Source: Halotia branconii CENA392 (GTDB taxonomy: Bacteria; Cyanobacteriota; Cyanobacteriia; Cyanobacteriales; Nostocaceae). Taken from it: a stretch of 64,000 bases of DNA. The notes under the pieces were generated by a model, which was not told the DNA's origin, did not search any database, and was given only the letters and a program-made list of their open reading frames with translations. Of the stretch, positions 1 through 9,421 are shown in pieces (the stretch's first letter is position 1; each line of letters opens with the position of its first letter). The DNA lies in contig NZ_CP124543.1 in assembly GCF_029953635.1 (NCBI RefSeq), forward strand, positions 186,001-250,000. Direction: 5' to 3'. The position numbers and the translations under genes were made by a program.

Positions 1-12
1 GCCTTTTGTTTA

Positions 13-276
13 TCAAGTTTCGTCTTTATAAATTTTACTTCTATGCCCTACTCTAACTACACTTATTAGTAAAATATCATCATATATTTCATATATTATG
101 CGGTAATCTCCTACTCGGATTCGATAAGAATTTTCATTACCTTTTATTTTTTTAACTTTATCTGGACGCGGTTCTATAGCCAAATCTAAAATTCTGGCAT
201 CGATGCGTTCTTTAATATTACTTGGTAGTTTATTTAGTTGTTTTGTAGCACTTTTTGTCAATTCAATTTGATACAT
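13..276 (-). CDS. RelE/ParE-family toxin of a type II toxin-antitoxin pair
   Basis: An 87-residue basic protein with the layout of RelE-type toxins: an N-terminal YQIELTKSATKQLNKL strand-helix, a central helix, and the conserved YRIRVGDYRIIYEI block followed by the C-terminal VVRVGHRSKIY strand with its HR pair. Members of this family usually cut mRNA on the ribosome and are held in check by the partner protein. The start ATG overlaps the stop of the upstream antitoxin gene by one base (TAATG), so the two are translationally coupled. The frame looks intact. The target and activity are inferred from the family; a ParE-type gyrase poison cannot be ruled out. Confidence 0.85.
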   Translation of the reverse strand: MYQIELTKSATKQLNKLPSNIKERIDARILDLAIEPRPDKVKKIKGNENSYRIRVGDYRIIYEIYDDILLISVVRVGHRSKIYKDET

Positions 277-506
277 TAAGCCGTTTCTTTGTTATATCCT
301 TTATATTCATTCCAAGACACAGCACCATTGATACGTCTATCTTCTCTAGCTTCTTTAATAGCTTGCAAGTCTTCTTCATCTTCCATATCATCAATTATTT
401 GTAAATACGCGAGTATTTCATCTAAAACACTGTCGTATGCTTGGTTTAACAACACGTTGATAGATTTAACTATTTCTTGTCTTTCTTGTTCGCTTTTCAT
501 TGCCAT
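276..506 (-). CDS. putative antitoxin partner of the RelE-family toxin
   Basis: A 76-residue acidic protein directly upstream of the RelE-type gene and overlapping it by one base. It is rich in Glu and Asp (for example DDMEDEEDLQAIKEA near residues 38-52), which is common for antitoxin tails that wrap the basic toxin. An in-frame second ATG two codons in (MKSEQ) is an equally good start. I do not recognise a specific DNA-binding fold, so the antitoxin call rests on the overlap, order and size. Autoregulation of the pair is expected from the family but not seen directly. Confidence 0.7.
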   Translation of the reverse strand: MAMKSEQERQEIVKSINVLLNQAYDSVLDEILAYLQIIDDMEDEEDLQAIKEAREDRRINGAVSWNEYKGYNKETA

Positions 507-533
507 TTCGCTTTATATAATAGATAGACTTTA

Positions 534-914
534 TCAGTTTTCTGGTTCACAAAAAGTAATGCACACACCAGCTACATCAATAATTGCAAACTCCTTCATT
601 CCCCAAGGTTTTGTTTGTAGCTGACCGTTCGGATGAATCATGTGTCCTCCATGTACCTGAAATTCCTGATATAGTTGCTCAATACCATCAACTTGAATGC
701 GAAAGGTTGTCCATTCTGCAAGATGTTGATCGTCATTTTTTAGAAGAAAAATTTCTGCTGAGTCGCGCTTGACAACCGCCATAGTAATTGGGTTGCCTTC
801 TTTGTGAATTAATTTAAAGCCAAGCTGTTGTTCATAGAAGGCGATAGATTTTTCTAAGTCATTGCCAGCCGGAATCATGGGGCTGATGTTTTTCAGTACA
901 GGCTGTTTACTCAT
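534..914 (-). CDS. VOC-superfamily (glyoxalase/bleomycin-resistance-like) protein
   Basis: A 126-residue protein with one vicinal-oxygen-chelate repeat pair: ISPMIPAGNDLEKSIAFYEQ at the N-terminus, then LGFKLIHKEG, and a C-terminal WGMKEFAIIDVAGVCITF block typical of the glyoxalase/bleomycin-resistance/dioxygenase fold. The substrate cannot be read from the sequence. It sits 24 bases downstream of the stop of no co-directional partner that would explain it; the next gene upstream (DUF255 protein) ends 25 bases before its start, so they may be co-transcribed. Confidence 0.8.
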   Translation of the reverse strand: MSKQPVLKNISPMIPAGNDLEKSIAFYEQQLGFKLIHKEGNPITMAVVKRDSAEIFLLKNDDQHLAEWTTFRIQVDGIEQLYQEFQVHGGHMIHPNGQLQTKPWGMKEFAIIDVAGVCITFCEPEN

Positions 915-938
915 AAATTATATGTTCAGTATTTAAAG

Positions 939-3017
939 TCACCCTCTAGTTTGACTTTGCTGCACTTGCTGTAACATTTGCTCATAACTTGTTGCAGGTG
1001 CAAGACATTTCAAACCTTGACAAACTAAGGCAATGCTTCCTTCTGGTAAATTTGAGACGATACTAAACGCCGCCACAGGTAAATATTGAGGAATGAGAGA
1101 TTTAATTTGCTCAATGGTGCTACGAATTAAGGTAGAGTTACGATACCAATCTAAGGCGGTGAACAAGCTAGGACATGCTTGGGGAGCGTTACTCATGACA
1201 CTGCTAAAAGCTTTTAAACCTTGTTCAGCTAAGTCTAAATAATGTAAATTATCGGTGAGTAAAGCTAGACGGACTAAATTAGCGATCGCAACGCCGTTAG
1301 CTGATGGTGTAGCATTATCTGCATAGCTGCGTTCCCGCACGATTAAATCTTGACTGGCATCACTGGAGGTATTGTAGTAGCCACCTAATTCTACACTCCA
1401 AAGGAATTGATCAAATTCATCTTGGAGAGCGATCGCTTTTTCTAACCAGTGTTTTTGCTCAGGACAACAAGCGTATAAATCCAACAACGCTTTAATAAAT
1501 AAAGCATAATCTTCCGACTGCGCTAGTACAGTCGCTTGACCTTGATAATTCAGTCGCTGGAAACGCCCATCTATAAATTGCTGTTCCAAGATGAAAGTTG
1601 CTGCCCTTGCGGCTATTTCCAAATACAAAGGTTCTTGAAATACCCCAGCCGCCCTTGCTAACGCGGAAATCATCAAGCTATTCCAAGCCACAATCATTTT
1701 TGTATCTGTCACCGAGGGAATACGCCCAGGCCAGTTGTGAGTTTTTGCTTCTTGATTGTTACTAGCAGCAGGGAAAGTCTTCAGTGAATTTGGTGCATCA
1801 CCATAACGAGCAGTGAACAACTTACCCAATGCAATTTCTAGCGCTGCACTTAATTCTCCCGAATCACGTCTTTGCAGAACATTCTTGCCTTCAAAGTTGC
1901 CATTAGCAGTTACTGTAAACTTTTGTTGTAGTTCCGTTAGTTCTTCTGGCGTTAATAGTTGTGCTAGTTCGCTGTAACTCCAGACATAAAATGCTCCTTC
2001 TTCTGGTTCTATTGCGGTAGAGTTAATAAAACTATCGGCATCTTGAGCAGCATAAAAGTAACCTTCCGGGGCAGTCATCTCTCGTTGCAGCCATTCAACA
2101 GTACCCACAACTGCTCGCTTGAAAGCTGGCTCTTGAACTCCAGCACTCCACAAATTTGCTAGATACTCAACAATCTGACCATTGTCATAGAGCATCTTTT
2201 CAAAGTGAGGCACTGTCCAAGTAGCGTCAACAGTATAGCGATGAAAACCACCGCCGACATGATCATAAATGCCTCCCAAGGCTAAATCTAGTCCTCGTTG
2301 AGTACAAATTTGCTTGCCATCATTCTGAAATTCCCGTTCCCAATCAGAGCCAGGAAACAAAAACCGAGTTCCCCGCAGTGCCAATTCTGCATAGGGAATC
2401 ATCGGAAAGCTATTACCCTGTTGGTTTGGAGTAATTACGCTCGTGCTGGTTTTCCAGCCTTGTTTGAGTAATTCATTTGTTTGAGCTGCTTGAGTAGTAC
2501 CATTTTGCAATACCGCAGAAGTTAATAGCGACTCAATAATCAGGGCTTTGCGTTGGCGCAAGTCATCTTTTTCTGTATAGTAGTAGCGGCGAAGAGCTTG
2601 CAGCACTTGCAAAAAACCAGGACGACCATAACGCGGATCAACTGGAAAATAAGTACCAGCATAAAACGGTACTAAATCATCTGGAGAAAGAAAAACATTT
2701 AAAGGCCAACCCCCTTGACCACTCATCATTTGCAAAGACTGCATGTAAATACTGTCGAGGTCGGGTCTTTCTTCTCTGTCTACTTTGATGGGCAAGAAAT
2801 TAGCATTCATGTACTCGGCAATAGCCAAATTGGAGAAAGCTTCGCCTTCCATGACAGTACACCAGTGGCAACTAGAATAACCAATGGAGAGAAAGATAGG
2901 TTTATTTTGTGCTTTTGCAGTTGCGAGAGCTTCATCACACCAAGACCACCAGTCAATCGGGTTTTCGGCGTGTTTGCGGAGATAGAGACTCTTAGCTTCA
3001 GCAAGGCGATTAGTCAT
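939..3017 (-). CDS. DUF255 / YyaL-like thioredoxin-domain protein (SPATA20 family)
   Basis: A 692-residue protein, the usual length of the family. The N-terminal 160 residues form the thioredoxin-like DUF255 domain with the motif [16 protein letters not shown] (a CxxC pair, about residues 48-53) and the diagnostic [13 protein letters not shown]. The remainder resembles an alpha/alpha barrel of the glycosidase or N-acylglucosamine epimerase type ([27 protein letters not shown]). Related proteins occur from bacteria to humans; the substrate is not established. Next to the VOC gene with a 24-base gap, so possibly one transcript. Nothing looks truncated. Confidence 0.88.
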   Translation of the reverse strand: MTNRLAEAKSLYLRKHAENPIDWWSWCDEALATAKAQNKPIFLSIGYSSCHWCTVMEGEAFSNLAIAEYMNANFLPIKVDREERPDLDSIYMQSLQMMSGQGGWPLNVFLSPDDLVPFYAGTYFPVDPRYGRPGFLQVLQALRRYYYTEKDDLRQRKALIIESLLTSAVLQNGTTQAAQTNELLKQGWKTSTSVITPNQQGNSFPMIPYAELALRGTRFLFPGSDWEREFQNDGKQICTQRGLDLALGGIYDHVGGGFHRYTVDATWTVPHFEKMLYDNGQIVEYLANLWSAGVQEPAFKRAVVGTVEWLQREMTAPEGYFYAAQDADSFINSTAIEPEEGAFYVWSYSELAQLLTPEELTELQQKFTVTANGNFEGKNVLQRRDSGELSAALEIALGKLFTARYGDAPNSLKTFPAASNNQEAKTHNWPGRIPSVTDTKMIVAWNSLMISALARAAGVFQEPLYLEIAARAATFILEQQFIDGRFQRLNYQGQATVLAQSEDYALFIKALLDLYACCPEQKHWLEKAIALQDEFDQFLWSVELGGYYNTSSDASQDLIVRERSYADNATPSANGVAIANLVRLALLTDNLHYLDLAEQGLKAFSSVMSNAPQACPSLFTALDWYRNSTLIRSTIEQIKSLIPQYLPVAAFSIVSNLPEGSIALVCQGLKCLAPATSYEQMLQQVQQSQTRG

Positions 3018-3097
3018 GATTAAGATGCCGATAGTTGCCTTCTTTGCTCAGTCTATCCTATGGGGCATTGAGAAGAAGGGTAAGGGGAAAAGGGTAA

Positions 3098-3278
3098 TAC
3101 CGTTTCACTTTAAAGTTGATACATTTGGGCAAGCAGGGAAGGCAGGGGGCAGGGAGCAGGGGAGGCAGAGGGCAGAGGGCAGGGAGCAGGGGAGGCAGAG
3201 GAAGCAGGGGAGGCAGGGGAAGCAGAGGGCAGGGGGAGTAAGAAAAGTAATTTGTATCAATAATTTCGTGAAATGGTA
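3098..3278. repeat. MITE-like element, copy 1, with a G/A-rich tandem-repeat core
   Basis: The ends form an imperfect 25-base inverted repeat: TACCGTTTCAC...TTGATAC at 3098-3122 against GTATCAA...GTGAAATGGTA at 3254-3278 (18 of 25 positions match by eye). Between them lies a purine-rich block built from GGGGAGGCA and GAGGAAGCA-type 9-mers. A second copy with the same ends, but a longer core, is at 52749-52953. Both copies have TA at the outer edges, as expected for TA-targeting (IS630/mariner-like) elements. No coding potential. Confidence 0.7.
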
Positions 3279-3450
3279 TGAGGGGAAAAGCTGGGCAAAC
3301 GCATCTTAACCGTAATATGCCCATTTCAATCTTGCCGTCAGCTAGCGATGCCTGTGGCGGGCGTAGCGATTGCACTTTACCTGCCTACTTCCAGCAAATT
3401 CATACCTAACAAACTTTTTGGGCTTTTCTATCCGTCGAACTCACTTTACT

Positions 3451-6159
3451 TTATTGGGGATAATATTTGTTTAAAAATTCTGCTGCTGCTGTTTTATCTT
3501 GAACCACTTTATCTACAGTAGCAATAAGTAAATCATCTAAAATTTGTCGATATTGTGGACCAGGTTGGTAACCTAATTTTTTGAGGTCGTTACCATTGAG
3601 AATAGGCTGCACATTTGCCAAAACTGTGAAATAATGCCATATTTGCTGTCTAATCAGGCGTGAACTTTGTAAGGCAATTAAAATCAGCATTGGTAAATCG
3701 TGTTGTCTCAGCAGCTGGATTATTTGACTAGAACGTTGACACTGAGGTAAAGATTTCTGTACATCAGTTTGGGCTGAAGCCAAATTTTGCAAGCGTTTAA
3801 TACTATCTTCTTGCAATTGTAAATTTTTTGCTACTTTTTCCCGAAATTCTGGTGCTAAGTGGGCAATTAATGCTTCTAGTCGCATTTGCCAATGGTTCAG
3901 ACTTTGTTGGGGATCAAATCGTCGCAGACAGCGTTCTAGCAAACGCAGTTGTCGCACAAGTGAGTCATCTAGCGTTAGGGTAGGGTGAATACACTGCAAC
4001 GCCCCTAAATTATCGAGTAATTGCAAAGCCAGTTGCCAGTAAGGGGCTTCTAAAATATGTTTTAATTCCGTTTTAAGTCTAGTTTGTAGTGCTGGGGTTT
4101 TACTATTTGTTTGGGAAGTGCGATCGTAAACACCACTATTGATGGCATAACGAATAAACTCTTGTGTTTGTGATTCAATCTCAAACCCGAAGCGCACAGC
4201 AAAGCGTACACCGCGATAAATGCGGGTAGGATCTTCGATAAAGCTGTTGGCGTGTAAAACTCGAATTTGCTTAGCTTGTAAGTCTAGTAAACCACCAAAA
4301 AAATCGAGTAATTCACCTGCACGAGGAGAGGTGAGACGTAAAGCAAGAGCGTTGATAGTAAAGTCTCGACGATATAAATCTTGGCGAATGGAACTCGCCT
4401 CAACTTCGGGATTTGCTGCTGGATAAGGGTAAAATTCTGTCCTAGCTGTGGCAATATCTACCCATAAAGAGTCTAATTCTGGATCTTTGTGCCATAACAA
4501 AGCAGCGGTTTGAAAAGCCCCATGAATGTCTAAACGGGCTGATGCATAAATTTGTTGGAGTGCTTTGGCTAATTCCACACCAGCGCCAACATCTGCTGCT
4601 TGATGAAAGCCATCAACTACCAAATCAATATCTGTAATCATCAAAGTGCCTGCTGCTGATTCAGCTAACAGCAAGTCTCGCACTGCACCCCCCACTAAGT
4701 AAAGATGCCAACCCCGTTGTTCTGCTGCCTGTGATGCAGTGCTAAGCAATTGCCACAGTTGAGGAGCAAGCTTATTTTTTAATTGAGGCAGGTTAATATT
4801 ATCTTCTCTTCGTGTACTTTTGTGTCTCTCTGTTCCTCTGCCTCTGTTTTCATCTGCTTGATGTAATTCTCGTAATACATCAGTGCGAGTAACAATACCT
4901 ACCAACTTTTCATTTTCTAATACTGGCAAACGTCCAATATCGTAAGTTACCATCAACGACTCAATTTGTGGCAGTGTTGTATTCGGTGTAATAGTTTTGA
5001 CATTTGTTGTCATGTATCCTTTGACTGGCGCATGACTAAAGCCGTGGTGCAGGGCAATATCAATATCCCGCCGCGAAATAACCCCTACTAGTTGTCCTTG
5101 GACATCGACTACAGACAAGCCAGAGTGTCCATACCGTAATAAAATCCGTTGCGCCTCTGCAATTGTGGTTTCCGGGCGAATAGTACGGACGGGTGAAGAC
5201 ATTAAATCCCGCGCTGTGAGGGGATGAGGGATTGAGGCTTTGATGCCGTCTAGGAGTTGTTTTAAGATTGCCTGAGAATCGACTTTGCGTAAATTTACTG
5301 AAGTTGCTTGAGAATGACCGCCACCACCTAGGGGTTGAAATAATGAATTGAGATTAACACCAGGAATTTGCGATCGCCCAATTATAGTTAAGCGTGAATC
5401 ATCATCTCCTAAATGATGTTCGTTGGCCAAGAGTAAAGCATCAATTTCGGTCAGTTCAATTAATTGTGAAGCCAGACTAGATAAACCCGGTACAAAATCA
5501 TTGGTTTTGAGAGTTACCCAAGCAATGGTATATCCATGTAAATCAAAAGATTGTAAGTTTTCTATTGCCTCTGTTAATAGTTGCTGCAATTGGGGAGATA
5601 ACCCAGGATCTCGATAAGTAGAAACTACCGACAAACTAGCGCCTTGCTGCATTAGCCAAGCCAAAGCCAGAGCATCCCGTGGTGTTGCACTATCATAAGT
5701 TAACGAGCCAGTATCTACATGAATACCCAAGGCCATCACCGTTGCTTGAGAAGGAGTGAGGGAAATTTGCTGTTGTTGCAATTTTTCCACCATTAAAGTG
5801 GTAGTGGCTCCCACTGGAGAAATATAAGATTGGGTAGCGGGAATATCCTGTTTTTGTCCGAGGTGATGGTCATAAACGATGATTTCTTGCAGATAAGGCA
5901 AATCTAACCACTCAGCAGCTTTGCCCAGGCGATCGCGCTGTTGTGTATCTACAATTGTTAGAGAACGAATCTTATGCGGATTCACCGAACGCCGTTCAAT
6001 TAACGGATACTCATCTCGATGCAACGCTAAAAAATCCCGCACGGGTGGGTGAGAACCACCAGTCAGCACAATCTTACTTCCTGGAAGCAAACATGTTAAT
6101 CCTACCGCTGCTCCTAGTGCGTCAAAGTCAGCTGTTGTGTGACAAAGAATTAAATCCAT
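3451..6159 (-). CDS. DHH-CBS-tRNA nucleotidyltransferase/poly(A) polymerase fusion
   Basis: A 902-residue multidomain protein. Domain order: a DHH-type phosphoesterase ([10 protein letters not shown] near residue 10, VYDHHLGQ near 97) with its DHHA1 half containing GGGGHSQA (about 277-284); two CBS domains (about 315-435, with [10 protein letters not shown] and GVISRRDI); then a class II nucleotidyltransferase head ([35 protein letters not shown]) and a helical RNA-binding tail. In bacteria that divide CCA synthesis between two enzymes, proteins of this build add C or A to tRNA 3' ends; which half this one does cannot be decided here. The CBS pair suggests adenine-nucleotide regulation (inference). 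Confidence 0.88.
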   Translation of the reverse strand: MDLILCHTTADFDALGAAVGLTCLLPGSKIVLTGGSHPPVRDFLALHRDEYPLIERRSVNPHKIRSLTIVDTQQRDRLGKAAEWLDLPYLQEIIVYDHHLGQKQDIPATQSYISPVGATTTLMVEKLQQQQISLTPSQATVMALGIHVDTGSLTYDSATPRDALALAWLMQQGASLSVVSTYRDPGLSPQLQQLLTEAIENLQSFDLHGYTIAWVTLKTNDFVPGLSSLASQLIELTEIDALLLANEHHLGDDDSRLTIIGRSQIPGVNLNSLFQPLGGGGHSQATSVNLRKVDSQAILKQLLDGIKASIPHPLTARDLMSSPVRTIRPETTIAEAQRILLRYGHSGLSVVDVQGQLVGVISRRDIDIALHHGFSHAPVKGYMTTNVKTITPNTTLPQIESLMVTYDIGRLPVLENEKLVGIVTRTDVLRELHQADENRGRGTERHKSTRREDNINLPQLKNKLAPQLWQLLSTASQAAEQRGWHLYLVGGAVRDLLLAESAAGTLMITDIDLVVDGFHQAADVGAGVELAKALQQIYASARLDIHGAFQTAALLWHKDPELDSLWVDIATARTEFYPYPAANPEVEASSIRQDLYRRDFTINALALRLTSPRAGELLDFFGGLLDLQAKQIRVLHANSFIEDPTRIYRGVRFAVRFGFEIESQTQEFIRYAINSGVYDRTSQTNSKTPALQTRLKTELKHILEAPYWQLALQLLDNLGALQCIHPTLTLDDSLVRQLRLLERCLRRFDPQQSLNHWQMRLEALIAHLAPEFREKVAKNLQLQEDSIKRLQNLASAQTDVQKSLPQCQRSSQIIQLLRQHDLPMLILIALQSSRLIRQQIWHYFTVLANVQPILNGNDLKKLGYQPGPQYRQILDDLLIATVDKVVQDKTAAAEFLNKYYPQ

Positions 6160-6164
6160 AATTG

Positions 6165-6440
6165 TCAGTTGTTAGTAGTCAGTGGTCAGTGGTCAGCGAT
6201 GCACTAAGTTTCGACACTTCGACAGGCTCAGTGCGGCGCTGCGCGGTAATCGAGTTTCAACTTCGCGGCAGTTGAGCGTAGTCGAAACTCGATTACCGCG
6301 TAGTCGAAGTGTGGTCAGTGGTGAGCCAGCGTGATAGTTTTGGTTTCCCAAATGAGTAACTGGCAAATCCCTTTATGATTAGCGCTCAGAAATAACAACT
6401 AACAACCGACAACTGACAACTGACAACTGACTAATAACTA
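6165..6440. repeat. intergenic heptamer repeats and a 17-bp perfect hairpin
   Basis: This gap between the DHH-CBS gene and psbZ contains CAGTGGT-type repeats (6178-6196 and 6311-6323), CAACTGA-type repeats (about 6397-6431) and, between them, a perfect 17-base inverted repeat (CGCGGTAATCGAGTTTC at 6242-6258 against its complement at 6284-6300, 25-base loop). The arms are further flanked by CACTTCGAC/GTCGAAGTG. No gene is seen here. It resembles the short tandemly repeated sequences and palindromes typical of Nostocales intergenic DNA. Confidence 0.7.
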
Positions 6441-6621
6441 TAGTGACGCAATTTCTGCTAGCTTACAAATAAGGAATAAAAAATTAAAGTGTCTTCTGTG
6501 GAACATCACAGAAAACTTCAATCAAAGCTCAGTCAACTTCCCACGTTTTACCGGGAGTCACTGAGAAACCTACATTGTAGGTAGAACATATCACTATTTC
6601 GCTGTCTTGGGAGAAACAAAA

Positions 6622-6810
6622 ATGACGATAATATTCCAATTTGCTTTGATAGCTCTGGTAGCTTTGTCTTTTGTTCTGGTTGTTGGCGTTCCTGTTGCTT
6701 ATGCAACTCCGCAAAACTGGGTTGAATCTAAAAAGCTGCTCTGGCTTGGTTCTGCGGCTTGGATTGCTTTGGTGCTTTTAGTTGGTCTGTTAAACTTTTT
6801 TGTTGTTTAA
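6622..6810 (+). CDS. psbZ: photosystem II protein PsbZ (Ycf9)
   Basis: A 62-residue protein with two transmembrane helices (about residues 3-27 and 38-60) separated by a short polar loop with TPQNW. It matches the length and sequence pattern of PsbZ, a small subunit at the photosystem II periphery that stabilises core-antenna supercomplexes in the thylakoid. An upstream in-frame ATG at 6607 would add five residues; the conserved MTIIFQFAL start is preferred and lies 12 bases after a GGGAGAAA stretch. psbZ is followed by ribH, a neighbour order that I recall from other cyanobacteria. Confidence 0.95.
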   Translation: MTIIFQFALIALVALSFVLVVGVPVAYATPQNWVESKKLLWLGSAAWIALVLLVGLLNFFVV

Positions 6811-6995
6811 GCAACGGCTTCGCCCTAATGCAAGCAAATAGCATAGGGAATATGAGAGCAGGAAAGCCAAAATCACAGGTGAAAACTCAATGGATAAATT
6901 TTCCTTGTCCTTTTTGCCTGATTGTGCTTTCTTGCTCTTCTATGTTTAAAGAACAAATGTATAGTGGCAAGAGTATAGTTGATTTAGAGGCAGTC

Positions 6996-7574
6996 ATGGC
7001 GGTTTTCGAGGGAACTTTTACTCAAACAGAACCTTTGCGTTTTGCAGTGGTTATTGGTCGATTTAATGACCTTGTTACCGGAAAACTGTTAGAGGGATGT
7101 CAAGATTGCCTGAAACGCCACGGCGTAGACCCCAATCCCCACGGTAATCAAGTGGACTACGTTTGGGTTCCTGGAAGTTTTGAAGTGCCAATTGTGGCTC
7201 GCCAATTAGCACTTTCCCATCGTTATGATGCTGTAATTTGTCTTGGTGCTGTAATTAGAGGGCAAACACCCCACTTCGATTTAGTATCCTCTGAAGCTGC
7301 CAAAGGAATTGCCTCTGCTAGTTTTCAGACCGGAGTTCCTGTAATTTTTGGTATTTTGACAGTAGACACTATGCAGCAAGCCTTAGAACGGGCAGGTATT
7401 AAAGGTAATCATGGCTGGGATTATGCTCTAAATGCCCTAGAAATGGCTAGTCTCATGCGACAATTGCGTTCTAATCTAGCAGAGCCATATTCACATAATC
7501 CTCAATCGTTGCCGGCTTCTTTCCAGGGTGCTAGTGTTGGTAATTTAACTGCAAACTCAGAAGAAATAGACTGA
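6996..7574 (+). CDS. ribH: 6,7-dimethyl-8-ribityllumazine synthase
   Basis: A 192-residue protein carrying the lumazine synthase signature: [11 protein letters not shown] at the N-terminus, [29 protein letters not shown] with the catalytic histidine, and [18 protein letters not shown]. It condenses 5-amino-6-ribitylamino-uracil with dihydroxybutanone phosphate in riboflavin synthesis. The open frame extends upstream, but the start at [10 protein letters not shown] fits the family. A C-terminal tail of about 30 residues beyond the conserved fold is Ser/Asn-rich. Downstream of psbZ on the same strand, followed by a hairpin at 7581-7628. Confidence 0.95.
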   Translation: MAVFEGTFTQTEPLRFAVVIGRFNDLVTGKLLEGCQDCLKRHGVDPNPHGNQVDYVWVPGSFEVPIVARQLALSHRYDAVICLGAVIRGQTPHFDLVSSEAAKGIASASFQTGVPVIFGILTVDTMQQALERAGIKGNHGWDYALNALEMASLMRQLRSNLAEPYSHNPQSLPASFQGASVGNLTANSEEID

Positions 7575-7580
7575 AATTAA

Positions 7581-7628
7581 CCAATAGTCCGTAGTCCAAA
7601 ATTTTTTGACTCTTGATTACGGACTATT
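7581..7628 (+). terminator. inverted repeat after ribH, possible terminator
   Basis: CAATAGTCCGTA at 7581-7592 pairs perfectly with 7617-7628, seven bases after the ribH stop codon. The loop holds a run of T residues, but there is no clean T tract after the stem, so a factor-independent terminator is only one possibility. It could also be an intergenic palindrome of the kind seen elsewhere in the window. Confidence 0.4.
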
Positions 7629-7888
7629 GACTAAAATAATGGCTCTACCGTACTTGTTATGCTAAATTCGCAGCTGACTAAGAGGGAACTCTTAACAGGG
7701 AACGGGGAACAGGGTAAAGAGGCAATATAAAGCGATTATCTTCGTTAATAAGATGATTTACCTTATATATCTACCTTTTCGAGATTTCGCTATGTCAACT
7801 TAGCATACTAACTACTGAGGAACCAAAATAATTAAATGCAAGAGTTGACAAATAGAGATAGATTTGAGATCATAGATAAGTAGCAAAT

Positions 7889-7960
7889 GCGGGTATAGCT
7901 CAGTGGTAGAGCGTCACCTTGCCAAGGTGAATGTCGCGCGTTCGAATCGCGTTACCCGCT
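7889..7960 (+). tRNA. tRNA-Gly (anticodon GCC)
   Basis: A 72-base cloverleaf can be drawn by hand. The acceptor stem GCGGGTA (7889-7895) pairs with TACCCGC (7953-7959), with discriminator T at 7960. The anticodon arm is CACCTT-GCC-AAGGTG, giving GCC for glycine. The T loop contains GTTCGAATC. CCA is not encoded, as is usual in cyanobacteria. Antisense reading frames across this gene are not real. Confidence 0.95.
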
Positions 7961-9009
7961 TGTTAAAAGATGTGAATCTTAATTTTAATCTGTTCCAAAC
8001 TCTATGGTAGTTTGCAATACCTCCGCCAAAATGAAAAAAGCCTTGATTCGTAAGTTGGTTTGAGGTACGTATACCCGAAGGGTCTAATCTTACGAGAACG
8101 CTTTTAGCGAACTTGCAGGGGAACCCAACAAATACGTTAGGTTTTGCTTGCCTAGGGGATGCTACGCGAATGCTCAACCCAGCTTACATAAGACAAGGCA
8201 AAAGTATTGAGTTTGGTTACAATTTTTGAAAGTGTAGTCGACTAATTTGGTTTAGGGTATGGAGCGCCGCATTAAAAAAGTTATACTACAACGTCAAGGT
8301 AACTAGTTATACAGCTGTATAATTAGATGCAAATTGAATATTGTAGCTGTATAAGGAACAAGTCTGAAAATGGATTAATGTAGAGACAATTATGGCTCTT
8401 TAAAAATGTTTGTGTTGCGGAAATCGCAACTAGCAGCAACACTCAAAGATAATTATCAGGAATTGACAGAAGTGATCCCGATCAAAGCGTGATCACAAGA
8501 AAACAATAATAGTGACCCCAGTGATTCGTAGGAAAATCTGGGGTAATGTTGAAAGTTCAATACTGGTTGTTTTCAGAGTTATCGCCACGTAGACTTAAAG
8601 TTGTAGCAGATATACAAGCATAATCAATGTTCAAAAAAGTAACTATATTACCTTTGAATTTACAAATGAAGACCAGTAAATTTTTAAACAAGATGCCAAA
8701 CATCTCCTTTGGTCAAATGTATCTATAGCAGTTTTCTGATGAATGAAATACACTATTCTAGCCCCTATACCCTAATTGCTAGCCCCTTTTCCTGACTGGA
8801 GTGTATTGCATACAACCGAGAACCTCTATATACCTGAAGAGAAAAATATGAAAGTATTAGTTAGATACATTTTCTGTTTGTAATTATGGCAGTATTCGTC
8901 TCGACTCGCTATGTTGATAAACAGTTGATCACGCAGAAGCCACCCAGGCATTTCCGGGGGAATGGATTCTCACAGCCAGTAAAAACACGCTCAAGTTATT
9001 AGAACGCTT
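7961..9009. other. 1-kb intergenic region without a recognisable gene
   Basis: No protein family, rRNA or known small RNA could be recognised between tRNA-Gly and the gene starting at 9010. The first part (8090-8170) has the mosaic look of a degraded repeat (AACGCTTTTAGCGAACTTGC and similar). The middle part is AT-rich with several short stop-filled frames. A 40-codon open stretch at 8886-9008 has no recognised relatives. A small RNA or promoter for the downstream pair could be hidden here but nothing supports it directly. Confidence 0.5.
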
Positions 9010-9417
9010 GTGCAATCTCAAAAACCTGAAAAAATCGACTTCAACACGGAATATCCCTGTCCCTGCCGTCGCCGGGGGCAGTTGATTCCTATTACCCTGA
9101 CAGAAGCATTTGGTTGCGATCGCTGTCAGCAAATCTTTGTAGTAGAAGATAATGGTCATGTCCTAGAACAGCTTTCTACCACCTATCCCTACAAGCGAGC
9201 TTGGCGCTGGACGGGAAATAGTTGGCATGTAGTCCAACCACGGCTAGGAGAAAGCTATCTACCTATAGCATTGGGCATTCTTTTCGTGCTAGTGATTATA
9301 TGGTTGCCATTAGCATTACGATTAGCGAATGGTTCCAGCATTATTGCTTGGGCGATGGTGGCAGTGCTGTTGGCTGTTCTGCCAGCACTCATGGTCTGGC
9401 TTACCTACAGACGTTAA
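9010..9417 (+). CDS. small membrane protein with an N-terminal zinc-ribbon-like segment
   Basis: A 135-residue protein starting at GTG. The N-terminal half has two cysteine pairs, CPCR near residue 17 and CDRC near 36, spaced as in a zinc ribbon. The C-terminal half has two transmembrane helices (about residues 84-103 and 109-131) and ends with a basic TYRR tail. No enzyme family is recognised. It ends 4 bases before the start of the ProA-like gene, so the two are almost certainly one transcript. The GTG start is chosen because no in-frame ATG precedes the cysteine motif. Confidence 0.7.
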   Translation: MQSQKPEKIDFNTEYPCPCRRRGQLIPITLTEAFGCDRCQQIFVVEDNGHVLEQLSTTYPYKRAWRWTGNSWHVVQPRLGESYLPIALGILFVLVIIWLPLALRLANGSSIIAWAMVAVLLAVLPALMVWLTYRR

Positions 9418-9421
9418 TTCA

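Noticed and set aside
7914..8177. 87-residue minus-strand protein overlapping tRNA-Gly
   Set aside because: It reads through the antisense of the tRNA and of repeat sequence.
9329..9421. N-terminal extension of the ProA-like protein
   Set aside because: These codons overlap the upstream membrane protein gene; the ATG at 9422 starts right at the family N-terminus.
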